Shown: positions 6,907 through 13,898, counted from the stretch's first letter. The stretch is 16,271 nucleotides of DNA from Firmicutes bacterium UBA6418 (GCA_002439735.1 DJPG01000107.1:1-16271), one strand, 5' to 3'. The notes: generated by a model from the letters alone, not told the origin. Program-made: numbers and translations.

Positions 6907-6945
6907 ATCCATCAAAACACAAGTTATCCACAGGGGAATGTTGAG

Positions 6946-6963
6946 AAAATTGTATACAATTTT
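6946..6963. repeat. Perfect 18-bp palindrome, candidate operator
   Basis: AAAATTGTATACAATTTT is perfectly symmetric. TTGTATACAA-type cores are typical of dimeric repressors such as GntR-family proteins. It lies between the second and third DnaA boxes, about 100 bases upstream of the promoter at 7053-7080. Confidence 0.5.
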
Positions 6964-7052
6964 TGAAACCGATGTGGATAAAGGCGAAAAGGATTGAAAA
7001 AAGCGGCGTTCTTAGGTGTTGAAAAATGTTTGCCGGCTGTGGCGAACAACAG

Positions 7053-7080
7053 TTGACATAATTCGACAAAATGTTAAAAT
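7053..7080 (+). promoter_or_regulatory. Promoter of the DUF4282-like/kinase operon with Spo0A-box match
   Basis: Perfect TTGACA (7053-7058) and TAAAAT (7075-7080) are spaced by 16 bases. The spacer contains TTCGACA (7062-7068), the complement of the 0A box TGTCGAA. Bound Spo0A at this position would be expected to repress. A 7-base match alone is weak evidence. Confidence 0.65.
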
Positions 7081-7152
7081 AAAGTGAGGTGCTTTGCGAG
7101 ACAAACGCAGGGCATAGAGCAAGGAAAAACAAAAGACAAAGGGGGACTATCT

Positions 7153-7794
7153 ATGTTTTACGATTATTATGAATATTACGGCTCACCGGTGAGCCGATTC
7201 GGAAACGGCTTCGCATTGCTTCTGGCGGCGGCTGTACTTGCGGTGATCGCAGGCATTGTGTTGTTCTTGACATTCTTGAACAAAAAGCATGAGGGCAAAT
7301 ATCACGGCTTTAAGGGGAAGCTGTATAATTTTTTGAATTTCAACCGGTTTTATGCAGAGGGCATCGTTCGTTTCCTGTACGTTATTACTGTCTGTGTTCT
7401 GGTTCTGGTCGGCGCCGCGCAGATGATCCTGGGATTGGACGCAGGCTCTTCTGTAATATTCTGGCTGGGTGCCGGACTTTTGGTGCTCGGCAATCTTGCG
7501 GCGCGTATCTGCTGTGAGCTGGTGATGATGTTCATCATCCTCTGCCGCAAGACAGTTTCCGTCGACCGCAGACTGAGCAAGATGGAGTCCGCGTTTACCT
7601 TTACAGAGGAAGACGCGGATGACGGAGCGACTATGAAATCCGGAGCCGATGCCGAAGCAGAGAGTGAGATAGAGGATGCAGCACCCGTCGAGAAAGCGGT
7701 CACTGAAGATCTGCCGGCGGCAGCCGCAGATCCGGAGCCGATGCAGGCAGAAGAAGCGGACAACGGGAATGCGTCGGAAGATGAGCGTGTATGA
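7153..7794 (+). CDS. DUF4282-like membrane protein with acidic tail
   Basis: This is a 213-residue integral membrane protein of unknown function. It has a Tyr-rich N-terminus, a first membrane segment (about 17-41), a cytoplasmic loop, and two to three more segments (about 71-93 and 98-131). The stretch from LYNFLNFNRFYAEGIVRFLY to ARICCELVMMFIILCRKTVS resembles the DUF4282 pattern, in which a short aromatic N-motif is followed by two helices and an R-x(3)-EL-x(3)-F motif. That assignment is from memory of the family. The last 65 residues are strongly acidic and Ala/Glu-rich, probably a disordered cytoplasmic tail. The start at 7153 follows AAAGGGGGA (about 7138-7146). It is the first gene of a three-gene operon ending in a kinase, with a 4-base overlap to the next ORF. 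It could be a membrane partner or substrate of that kinase; this is inference. Confidence 0.75.
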   Translation: MFYDYYEYYGSPVSRFGNGFALLLAAAVLAVIAGIVLFLTFLNKKHEGKYHGFKGKLYNFLNFNRFYAEGIVRFLYVITVCVLVLVGAAQMILGLDAGSSVIFWLGAGLLVLGNLAARICCELVMMFIILCRKTVSVDRRLSKMESAFTFTEEDADDGATMKSGADAEAESEIEDAAPVEKAVTEDLPAAAADPEPMQAEEADNGNASEDERV

Positions 7795-7913
7795 AACGGA
7801 TCCGGATCACACTCACATTGGCGGTAGCTGTAGCGATTGCGCTTCTTTTGATCACCGATCATGCAGTCAGTCTGGCACTCAGCCGCAAACAGAGCTTCGA
7901 CAAAGTACAGTAG
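7791..7913 (+). CDS. Small 40-residue single-pass membrane protein
   Basis: This ORF is below common size cut-offs. It starts MKRIRITLTLAVAVAIALLL and continues with LITDHAVSLALS before a short charged end. That gives a basic N-terminus, one hydrophobic helix (about residues 6-22) and a polar tail. Its ATG overlaps the TGA of the upstream gene (ATGA, 7791-7794), a classic coupling arrangement. GGAAG (7776-7780) is upstream at usable distance. Its TAG stop merges with the ribosome site of the kinase gene (TAGGAG), so the three genes are tightly packed. No family is recognised. It could be a subunit or regulator of the kinase or the DUF4282-like protein, or a leader that couples kinase translation. 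Confidence 0.65.
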   Translation: MKRIRITLTLAVAVAIALLLITDHAVSLALSRKQSFDKVQ

Positions 7914-7922
7914 GAGAAACGA

Positions 7923-9533
7923 ATGGATTTCAGCAGTATCTTGAACAGTTATGAAACAACGGAATGGAAGGCGCTCAGCCAAAAGGAAGACAGCGCGGTC
8001 TATCGCGTAAAAGACAAACACGCCGGTTCTTTTATCCTGCGTCTTTACAGCCGCGAGATGCCGGTCTATAAAGCTGTCAAATGGCAGGACTGTCCGGGAC
8101 TCCCGCAGGTTTATGACTGCCGGTGGGAACAAGGCTTTTTTGTTGTCAAGGAACAGTTTATCAACGGCATTTCTCTGCAGGAAATGATCGACGGCGGCGA
8201 AAGGATGGGTGAAAAGCGAGCTATGCAGATCACGTCACAGATCTGCCGCGCGCTCGCCTGCCTGCATGAAAAGGGTTTCATCCATCGTGACGTTAAACCG
8301 GAGCATGTGCTGCTGACCGCAAAAGAAGAACTGTTCCTGATCGACTTAGACGCCGCGATGCGCATCGAGCCAAAGAAGAAGAACGATACAAGGCTTTTGG
8401 GTACCGCCGGATATGCCGCGCCGGAGCAGTTCGGACTGACCCGTTCCGATGTGCGCACCGATGTTTTTTCCGTTGGCATCCTCCTGAACATGCTCCTGAC
8501 CGGACAGCATCCGGCAGTCCTGCGTTACCGCGGCGGGCAGGCGGACGCGATCATTCAGAAATGTACGGCCATGAACCCGATGGATCGCTATCAGAATATG
8601 GAGGAGCTTTATGCCGCGCTTTCCTGGCAGAAACCGCAGCAGCCGATCCTTTCCGAAACCGATGACCATATGGAGCATACGAATCGAACCGTGCCGGAGA
8701 CGGAAAGTGAGCCCAAACCGGATGCCGGAAAGAACCGGCTGGCAGGCAAGAAGCTCGCGGTGCTCGCGGCCGTGCTGCTCCTGTGCCTTGTCGGAATCTT
8801 CGGCATGAAAGATTTTCCTCCGAGCGAGGAAGCGGGAACATCGGCGAAAGACGGAAACTCAGCGGAGACTGTGCGGAATACGGAGGATCAGACCCCGCTG
8901 CGCGCCGAAAACGGTGAACTGCAGCTGTATTTAGGTTACCCCGGCGGGGAAACACTGCTTTATAACTGCCGCAGCGGCAGCCAGTGCGTGGATGTTGTTA
9001 CCGAGGACAACCTGCCGATAGAAGCGGATTGGGAAGTTTACGCAGATGAGCAGATCGGCAGGATCGAAGGTTGGGATGAGGACTGGCAGCTATGGAGGCT
9101 GGGGTCGCAAGGCGCTAAAACGGGAGCGGAAGGATTTGTGCATGCGAGCAAGGATGGAAAGACCTATGCGCTTCGCATTGTGGTGACCGGCGAACCGCTC
9201 AGCGCTTACAGCAAGCTTCCGCGGTTCAGCAATCTCGCAGATGGTTATCTGGAGCCGACACAGGATGCGGGCGGTGACAGCCGGTCGTTTGTGCGCTGCG
9301 AGTATCAGCCGGAAACGAAAAAGACGCTGTATCTGGCGACATCGTACGCTTTTAACGATCAGGAGCCGGTCTGCACGGACGAACGGGTCACGATCGAGCA
9401 GATCGATCAGCCGGATGACTGGCCGAATCCGTGGGTCTACAAGTTGACCTTCGATAACCCGGACGGCGGCGACGCCGTTTTTCAGGTCACACATGCCGCT
9501 GGCAGACTTGCGTTTAAGCTTACGGAGGCATAG
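7923..9533 (+). CDS. Membrane-anchored Ser/Thr protein kinase-like sensor
   Basis: This is a 536-residue Hanks-type kinase or kinase-like protein. The cytoplasmic kinase domain covers about residues 18-235: HRDVKPEH catalytic loop (D123, K125), DLD in place of DFG (D141), GTAGYAAPEQFG activation-segment end (161-172) and the helix-F region DVFSVGILLNML. Three usual residues differ. The beta-3 lysine position reads Arg (FILRLYS, R40), the catalytic-loop Asn is His (H128), and DFG is DLD. The glycine loop is poor. A linker (240-276), one membrane helix (about 278-296) and a 240-residue outer domain of unknown fold follow, with no PASTA repeats. The start at 7923 has TAGGAG 8 bases upstream. It is the third gene of its operon, ended by the terminator at 9561-9619. 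It may be a weak kinase or a pseudokinase sensor of the cell surface; activity is uncertain. Confidence 0.85.
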   Translation: MDFSSILNSYETTEWKALSQKEDSAVYRVKDKHAGSFILRLYSREMPVYKAVKWQDCPGLPQVYDCRWEQGFFVVKEQFINGISLQEMIDGGERMGEKRAMQITSQICRALACLHEKGFIHRDVKPEHVLLTAKEELFLIDLDAAMRIEPKKKNDTRLLGTAGYAAPEQFGLTRSDVRTDVFSVGILLNMLLTGQHPAVLRYRGGQADAIIQKCTAMNPMDRYQNMEELYAALSWQKPQQPILSETDDHMEHTNRTVPETESEPKPDAGKNRLAGKKLAVLAAVLLLCLVGIFGMKDFPPSEEAGTSAKDGNSAETVRNTEDQTPLRAENGELQLYLGYPGGETLLYNCRSGSQCVDVVTEDNLPIEADWEVYADEQIGRIEGWDEDWQLWRLGSQGAKTGAEGFVHASKDGKTYALRIVVTGEPLSAYSKLPRFSNLADGYLEPTQDAGGDSRSFVRCEYQPETKKTLYLATSYAFNDQEPVCTDERVTIEQIDQPDDWPNPWVYKLTFDNPDGGDAVFQVTHAAGRLAFKLTEA

Positions 9534-9560
9534 AGAAGGATCCGATGAAATTGTACATAG

Positions 9561-9619
9561 CGGACCGGCGCACAGTGGATGGAAACGAAGCGATCCACCG
9601 GAAGCGCGGTCCGTTTTTT
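9561..9619 (+). terminator. Terminator of the kinase operon
   Basis: CGGACCG (9561-9567) pairs with CGGTCCG (9607-9613). An inner stem GTGGAT/ATCCAC (9575-9580/9593-9598) lies within it, and T6 (9614-9619) follows. It is an unusually long two-tier hairpin. Confidence 0.85.
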
Positions 9620-9628
9620 CTTTGTCTC

Positions 9629-9655
9629 TTATTTAGCATGGTGCATAACCTTTTG
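9629..9655 (-). repeat. 27-bp element, copy 1 (upstream of the surface protein gene)
   Basis: This segment matches the complement of 13871-13898 over its full length, with one substitution and one single-base indel. The core is GTTATGCACC and TGCTAAATAA on the minus strand. It lies directly upstream of the promoter at 9667-9675. It is a candidate binding site for a shared regulator. Confidence 0.6.
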
Positions 9656-9666
9656 AGCTCACGCTA

Positions 9667-9675
9667 TGATAAAAT
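9667..9675 (+). promoter_or_regulatory. Extended -10 promoter of the surface-protein gene
   Basis: TGATAAAAT fits an extended -10. TTGAGC (9653-9658) is too close to be its -35, so recognition probably rests on the TG motif or on an activator at the 9629-9655 element. Confidence 0.55.
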
Positions 9676-9689
9676 ATTCCCATAAAACC

Positions 9690-9721
9690 GCGGCAGCGGA
9701 TTGCAGCAAATAGACTGCCGC
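9690..9721 (+). promoter_or_regulatory. Leader hairpin of the surface-protein mRNA
   Basis: GCGGCAG (9690-9696) and CTGCCGC (9715-9721) form a perfect 7-bp stem near the predicted 5' end. This may stabilise the message. The GGAG-rich ribosome site follows at 9735-9751. Confidence 0.55.
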
Positions 9722-9753
9722 AGAGAAAGAAGAGAAGGAGAACGAGGAGAAGT

Positions 9754-12700
9754 ATGAAGAAAAAGATTTTTGCAATGGTGCTCACACTTTGCATGGTACT
9801 GACCATGATGCCGAGCATGGCGTGGGCAGAGGGATCAGGAGAAGGACCTGTATATGAGGATGTTTTGGCTGTCATGTATCAAAATGGGCCAGAAGCTTTA
9901 GGCATGCAGCAACCATATGTTACGAGCGTAGGAGAGAGCACCGGAATCATGCTGATGCAAGGCGTAAAACAGGAAACCGGCGCAATCCGGAACGAGGTTC
10001 CGGTTGTTTACAACTCAGTTGAGACTAGTCATGTGCAGAAGAACTTTACAAGTTTTTCGATTGCAGTTTATAAGGATGGCCTTTCGGATGCTATTTGTGA
10101 GCTTAAAGAAAATGGGACAAACAAGAGTCAGGACTATGGCATTAAAATTGAAGTTACAAATGGAATGAAGCATGGTGATGATGATCCGGTATATAATTTT
10201 GTTTTAACTGTCGATGATACACAAAGTACAGAGCAAAACAGTTCTGAAAATAATCCCCAAATAGGACTGTACACCATTCAAGTAACGGCTGCAGGCGCGG
10301 ATGAAAATGATGAATTTAAAGCAAGTATGCAGTTTTATGTAGGAGCGGGAAAAGACTGGGAAGTCGTTAAAGAAGGAAACGGCTGGTATCTTGCGGTGGA
10401 CTGGTATAATGACGTTTGGGTGAATCTGGGCTTCAGTTCGAACTGGATGGGAACCACCGAACAATGCGAAGAAATGGAAAAATTCGTTGCGTCATATAGA
10501 AACCGTATTGACAATATTATCATTGAAGGAAATGCCCAAAATCTCCCATGTGAATGGTTGAATATGTCGTTGGGCAATCTCACTTGGATGGATACGCGGG
10601 ATTCTGCAGAAGACACGGATGAAATTTCAAAAAACTATGTTTTTGATGATGCAAAGGCGGCATTGTTTGCAAGAACGGATAGTGAAAGAACAAATCCTTT
10701 GATTACGATTAAAAAATTTATGGATGGCGGCGATGAACCGCAAGAGCCGGAGCACAGCACCTATTTCTTAGGCTCGTTGCCTGATAACAACACGAGCTTG
10801 AAAGACAGTGATATTTCATATAAAGACAGGTATATCAACATGAGCTTGAACCCTAATGCCGGGGAGAATTGTTTCTATTTTGCGGTACCGAAGGGAAAAA
10901 CCTATCAGTTACAGGCATACCGGCTGATCAATGTCAAAGCAAAAGATACGACTGACACAGGGGATACCCGCGATAGAGAAAAAAATTTGCTTCGCTGTGA
11001 GGGGAAAAACTTACTTTCCGATGCCTTTGACATGGGAGAAAGCATCGAACGCACAATAGATGGGAACAGTTATGATGTATATAAAATCAATTTAAAACAA
11101 TATATCGGACATGGGGATATCCGGGTACTTGTTGATGAGGACAACGAGATTGCGGAGAATGACTCAGAGATCGATGCAAAGGCAGATAACTGGATAGATT
11201 TGCGTTTTGCATTGAATGTTACAGTCAGAGGAGATGCAGAGGGCGTCAAACGTTTATATAATGCGGCAGATGCGCAGCGAAATCTGTTTAATTTTGAATC
11301 TGAATTTACGGATGTTGATCTTGTGCAGAAAGACAATGTCAGAACCGGCGTTTATTATAACGCCATGGATGTGTATTACCAAGGAATAAAGTATAGACAA
11401 GGCGACTATTCCGAATTCGCTCTGGAGCTAGAAGATGGATACGTTTTAAACAACATTAACTTTAAAGTCGGTGGTAAAGAAACGCCTGCATCATTTAACG
11501 TAGCAAGAGAATACGACTACGCTGTTTATGATGAAGCTGGAAATATGCTGGGCGATGAGGAAAGCAATCACTTTAAGGATGCAGGATGGAAAGATGGCGA
11601 TGCCGGAAATTATGGCGGCATTGTCAAAGACGGACCGGATAAAGGTAAATTTAGAGATCAAGGTTACATCATGACAAAACAAATTGTATTGGGTGATGGC
11701 GCCGGATCGAATACCCAGCGTTTTGTTGAAGCATTCTTAAATGCTCAGCCATATGAAGGAACGCAGTACAGCCTGAAATACCTTGGTGCTTTGACAAATC
11801 ATGTGGTATCCTACGATGGATATTACGACTATGCAGGGACGATTGAAATCGTCTTTGATGTGCAGAAGTTACCGACAGCATCGGAAGTGAGCAAAGAGGT
11901 TGAAGATTTTGACGGTAAGATTTGTATCATACCGGAGAGCAACCAAGGAGAACATAAATATGTGGTTTCCTCTGAGGTTCTGCAGGACTACGCTCTGACA
12001 GGCGAAGACGGGTTGAATGAAAAATTGCAGAAGGAGTACCACGATAACTACGCGGTAGAGAAAGTGTTCGAGATTACTGCAACAGAGGATGGTACAAACG
12101 TTTCAGAGCTGGAGCAGTATATTACCATTACGATTCCTAAGAGCATGTTCAGCGGAAATCCGAAGCATTATAAAGTCATGAACATTGATGAAAACGGAAA
12201 CATGGTCGAGATGGAAACCACCTATGAAATAAACGGCGACTATATTGTCTTCAAAACAGGCCATTTATCCAAATACGCGATCATTACGGATGAAGATCTG
12301 AACGGAGGGGGCAATACCGGCGGCGGCGCATCCGGCGGCGCGGTCGCACCGACTCCGAGTGATGTGACAACGAGCGGTACGGCAGATGATAAAGTAACGA
12401 CAGCAAAGACTGACGTGAAAACAAGTGAGAAAACCAACGCTGACGGCACGAAAGAGACCGTTGCAGAAGTGAAAGTTTCCGCCGCAAATCAGAAAGAGAT
12501 CATCAAGCAGGCAAAACAAAGCGGCTCCAAAGAGATCATTCTGGAAGTATCGGCGAGCGCGGTTGGCGATGCGACGAGCGCGAATGTACAGCTTGAAAAG
12601 GCTTTCCTGGATCAGCTGACGAAAGAAACCAATGCTTCACTGACCATCCGCACGCCGTTCGGCGATACGACTTACACGCAGGATGAACTCAAAGCCTTGC

Positions 12701-13131
12701 TGGAAAAAGCCGACGGCGATACCGTAACGCTTGCGGTCTCCAAGGCGGATCCGGCAGCGGAAGAAGCGGAACGCATCGCACAGGCAAAAGCAGCTGCGAA
12801 GAAAGCGGCGATAAAAGCGCGTTCCTCCAAAACTGCAAAAGGCAGCGTAAAAGTTGTGCTCTTTACAGACGCGGAGACAAAGGCTTTCTTAAAATCCATG
12901 CAGGATATGGGTTATACCGTGAAGTACCGCTTCTATCGTTCCACGAAAAAGGCGTCTGGATATAAGGCGATGCTTACGAAGGACAAACCGGTATATCTCA
13001 ATACCAACGGCAAGAAAGGCGTAAAGTATTATTATAAAGTTCAGGTCAGAGTTTACGATGAAAACGGCAAACTGATCACAGCAACCGCACTCAAGCAGTG
13101 CAAATACGCATGCAGAACTTGGACGAAATAA
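9754..13131 (+). CDS. Large secreted cell-surface protein
   Basis: This is a 1125-residue exported protein of unknown function. It has a signal peptide (MKKKIFAMVL, hydrophobic core, predicted cut after AWA at residue 25). A long acidic, Asn/Asp-rich body follows (about 26-845) with no catalytic motif I recognise. The stretch before the linker (GDYIVFKTGHLSKYAIITDE, ending about 848) is the kind of beta-domain end seen in many Firmicutes surface proteins. A Gly/Pro/Thr linker lies at about 850-875. After it come a charged helical region and a C-terminal module of about 95 residues with YRFYRSTKKASGYKAML and ALKQCKYACRTWTK. That module recalls a repeated C-terminal domain of secreted clostridial proteins. 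No LPXTG motif, SLH or choline-binding repeats were seen, so anchoring is unclear. The start is set by the GGAG-rich site just upstream. The body is visibly A/T-richer than the flanking genes. Confidence 0.85.
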   Translation: MKKKIFAMVLTLCMVLTMMPSMAWAEGSGEGPVYEDVLAVMYQNGPEALGMQQPYVTSVGESTGIMLMQGVKQETGAIRNEVPVVYNSVETSHVQKNFTSFSIAVYKDGLSDAICELKENGTNKSQDYGIKIEVTNGMKHGDDDPVYNFVLTVDDTQSTEQNSSENNPQIGLYTIQVTAAGADENDEFKASMQFYVGAGKDWEVVKEGNGWYLAVDWYNDVWVNLGFSSNWMGTTEQCEEMEKFVASYRNRIDNIIIEGNAQNLPCEWLNMSLGNLTWMDTRDSAEDTDEISKNYVFDDAKAALFARTDSERTNPLITIKKFMDGGDEPQEPEHSTYFLGSLPDNNTSLKDSDISYKDRYINMSLNPNAGENCFYFAVPKGKTYQLQAYRLINVKAKDTTDTGDTRDREKNLLRCEGKNLLSDAFDMGESIERTIDGNSYDVYKINLKQYIGHGDIRVLVDEDNEIAENDSEIDAKADNWIDLRFALNVTVRGDAEGVKRLYNAADAQRNLFNFESEFTDVDLVQKDNVRTGVYYNAMDVYYQGIKYRQGDYSEFALELEDGYVLNNINFKVGGKETPASFNVAREYDYAVYDEAGNMLGDEESNHFKDAGWKDGDAGNYGGIVKDGPDKGKFRDQGYIMTKQIVLGDGAGSNTQRFVEAFLNAQPYEGTQYSLKYLGALTNHVVSYDGYYDYAGTIEIVFDVQKLPTASEVSKEVEDFDGKICIIPESNQGEHKYVVSSEVLQDYALTGEDGLNEKLQKEYHDNYAVEKVFEITATEDGTNVSELEQYITITIPKSMFSGNPKHYKVMNIDENGNMVEMETTYEINGDYIVFKTGHLSKYAIITDEDLNGGGNTGGGASGGAVAPTPSDVTTSGTADDKVTTAKTDVKTSEKTNADGTKETVAEVKVSAANQKEIIKQAKQSGSKEIILEVSASAVGDATSANVQLEKAFLDQLTKETNASLTIRTPFGDTTYTQDELKALLEKADGDTVTLAVSKADPAAEEAERIAQAKAAAKKAAIKARSSKTAKGSVKVVLFTDAETKAFLKSMQDMGYTVKYRFYRSTKKASGYKAMLTKDKPVYLNTNGKKGVKYYYKVQVRVYDENGKLITATALKQCKYACRTWTK

Positions 13132-13140
13132 AGTGCGAAG

Positions 13141-13173
13141 ACCCATCGGAGACGATTTCCGGTGGGTTTTCTT
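13141..13173 (+). terminator. Terminator of the surface-protein gene
   Basis: ACCCATCGGA (13141-13150) pairs with TCCGGTGGGT (13158-13167) with one T-G pair and a 7-base loop. TTTTCTT follows. It starts 10 bases after the stop codon. Confidence 0.85.
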
Positions 13174-13175
13174 GT

Positions 13176-13252
13176 AAGAAAGTCGGCTTCACCGATCAGA
13201 TTTTTAGCGGTAGACTTTCTTGTTATTCCGGAAATATCAAAACGATATTTCC
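13176..13252. repeat. Two unexplained hairpins in a convergent spacer
   Basis: The first hairpin has outer arms AAGAAAGTC (13176-13184) and GACTTTCTT (13213-13221), with an inner ACCG/CGGT pair (13191-13194/13208-13211). The second is a perfect inverted repeat, GGAAATATC (13230-13238) and GATATTTCC (13244-13252). Neither has a T-run typical of a terminator. Both lie between the terminators of the two converging genes. Confidence 0.6.
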
Positions 13253-13255
13253 AAC

Positions 13256-13284
13256 AAAATAAAAAAAGAGCGCGTCGTGCGCTC
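13256..13284 (-). terminator. Terminator of the XRE regulator gene
   Basis: The minus-strand RNA has GAGCGC and GCGCTC arms (13284-13279/13273-13268) around a 5-base loop, followed by TTTTTTTATTTT. This is a textbook intrinsic terminator. Confidence 0.9.
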
Positions 13285-13323
13285 CAAAAATGAAATGTAT
13301 TTCGTAATTGTCGATTCACCTTG

Positions 13324-13749
13324 CTATTCCAACAAAGCCTCTCCGTGGTCATACAGATTGTTGTTCAGCTGCAGGATCGTTTCTTCGTGCGAGATCGCGA
13401 AGATGATGATGCTGTCGCGCTGGCTGCGGACATACAGCGGTGCAAAGCCGCCGTGGATCAGCAGCTCGTAGGTTTCGTCAAGCGTAGCTTTCATAGCGAT
13501 GCAAAGACAGAGCAGTTTGTCGCGAGATGGTCTGCGTGCTCCTGAAATGATCTGGTATGCATAGACTTCGTTGAGATTGCTTGCTTTGACCACATCGGAT
13601 CTTGTTAAGCCCTTGGATGCGATCAGCGTCTGGATCTGTTCCGCAAGCGAAGCGGTTGAAAGTTCTTCACGGTTAACTTTCAAAAAAATTTCCAGCGTAT
13701 CGCAGCTCCTTAATTCATTTTCAAGATTCGTGGTGGTTTTCTTTGGCAT
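13324..13749 (-). CDS. XRE-type helix-turn-helix regulator
   Basis: This is a 141-residue probable DNA-binding regulator. The N-terminal 30 residues are charged. A Cro/C1-type helix-turn-helix follows (about 33-95): SLAEQIQTLIASKGLTRSDV, then VVKASNLNEVYAYQIISG with the recognition helix, then RRPSRDKLLCLCIAM. The C-terminal third (about 100-141) is short and has no known ligand domain; it may serve dimerisation. The start at 13749 has AAGGAG 6 bases upstream, and a near-consensus promoter lies just before it (13771-13799). It is read divergently from the downstream lipoprotein gene and could control that spacer, which contains one copy of the 28-bp element, but this is untested. HTH family membership is secure; targets are unknown. 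Confidence 0.82.
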   Translation of the reverse strand: MPKKTTTNLENELRSCDTLEIFLKVNREELSTASLAEQIQTLIASKGLTRSDVVKASNLNEVYAYQIISGARRPSRDKLLCLCIAMKATLDETYELLIHGGFAPLYVRSQRDSIIIFAISHEETILQLNNNLYDHGEALLE

Positions 13750-13770
13750 GTCGCACTCCTTTGCGGTTAC

Positions 13771-13799
13771 AGTTTAGCACACACCAGAGAAAAGAGCAA
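13771..13799 (-). promoter_or_regulatory. Promoter of the XRE regulator gene
   Basis: The minus strand has TTGCTC (13799-13794), a 17-base spacer and TAAACT (13776-13771). The spacer ends in TGC (13779-13777), giving an extended -10. The expected start is about 15 bases before the ATG. A second TGCTAAACT occurs at 13851-13859 without a good -35. Confidence 0.6.
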
Positions 13800-13870
13800 G
13801 GAGCTTCCGGGTCTGCACCAGGATGCTCCAACCTTTACGGTATGCGCTAATAGTTTAGCATGGAACCGGG

Positions 13871-13898
13871 CAAAAGTGTTATGCACCGTGCTAAATAA
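13871..13898 (+). repeat. 28-bp element, copy 2 (upstream of the lipoprotein gene)
   Basis: This is the plus-strand partner of the copy at 9629-9655. Its right half (CCGTGCTAAA, 13887-13896) also forms an inverted repeat with TTTAGCATGG (13852-13861), 10 bp with one wobble. That makes it a plausible operator in the spacer between the XRE and lipoprotein genes. Confidence 0.6.

Larger units (their letters stand above)
6849..6981. other. DnaA-box cluster (possible oriC segment)
   Basis: Three perfect TTATCCACA DnaA boxes lie within 133 bases: 6849-6857 (minus orientation, covering the cwlD stop), 6924-6932 (plus) and 6973-6981 (minus). By base statistics about 0.1 perfect copy would be expected in the whole window. 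No other perfect copy was found by eye. The surrounding 6858-7152 is non-coding and A/T-rich. DnaA, dnaN and other usual origin neighbours are absent. A true origin and a DnaA-dependent regulatory or titration site are both possible. Confidence 0.7.

Noticed and set aside
13800..13839. GGAGC/GCTCC hairpin as a terminator or riboswitch
   Set aside because: It is only 5 bp with a 30-base loop, lies upstream of the XRE promoter and is not clearly transcribed.
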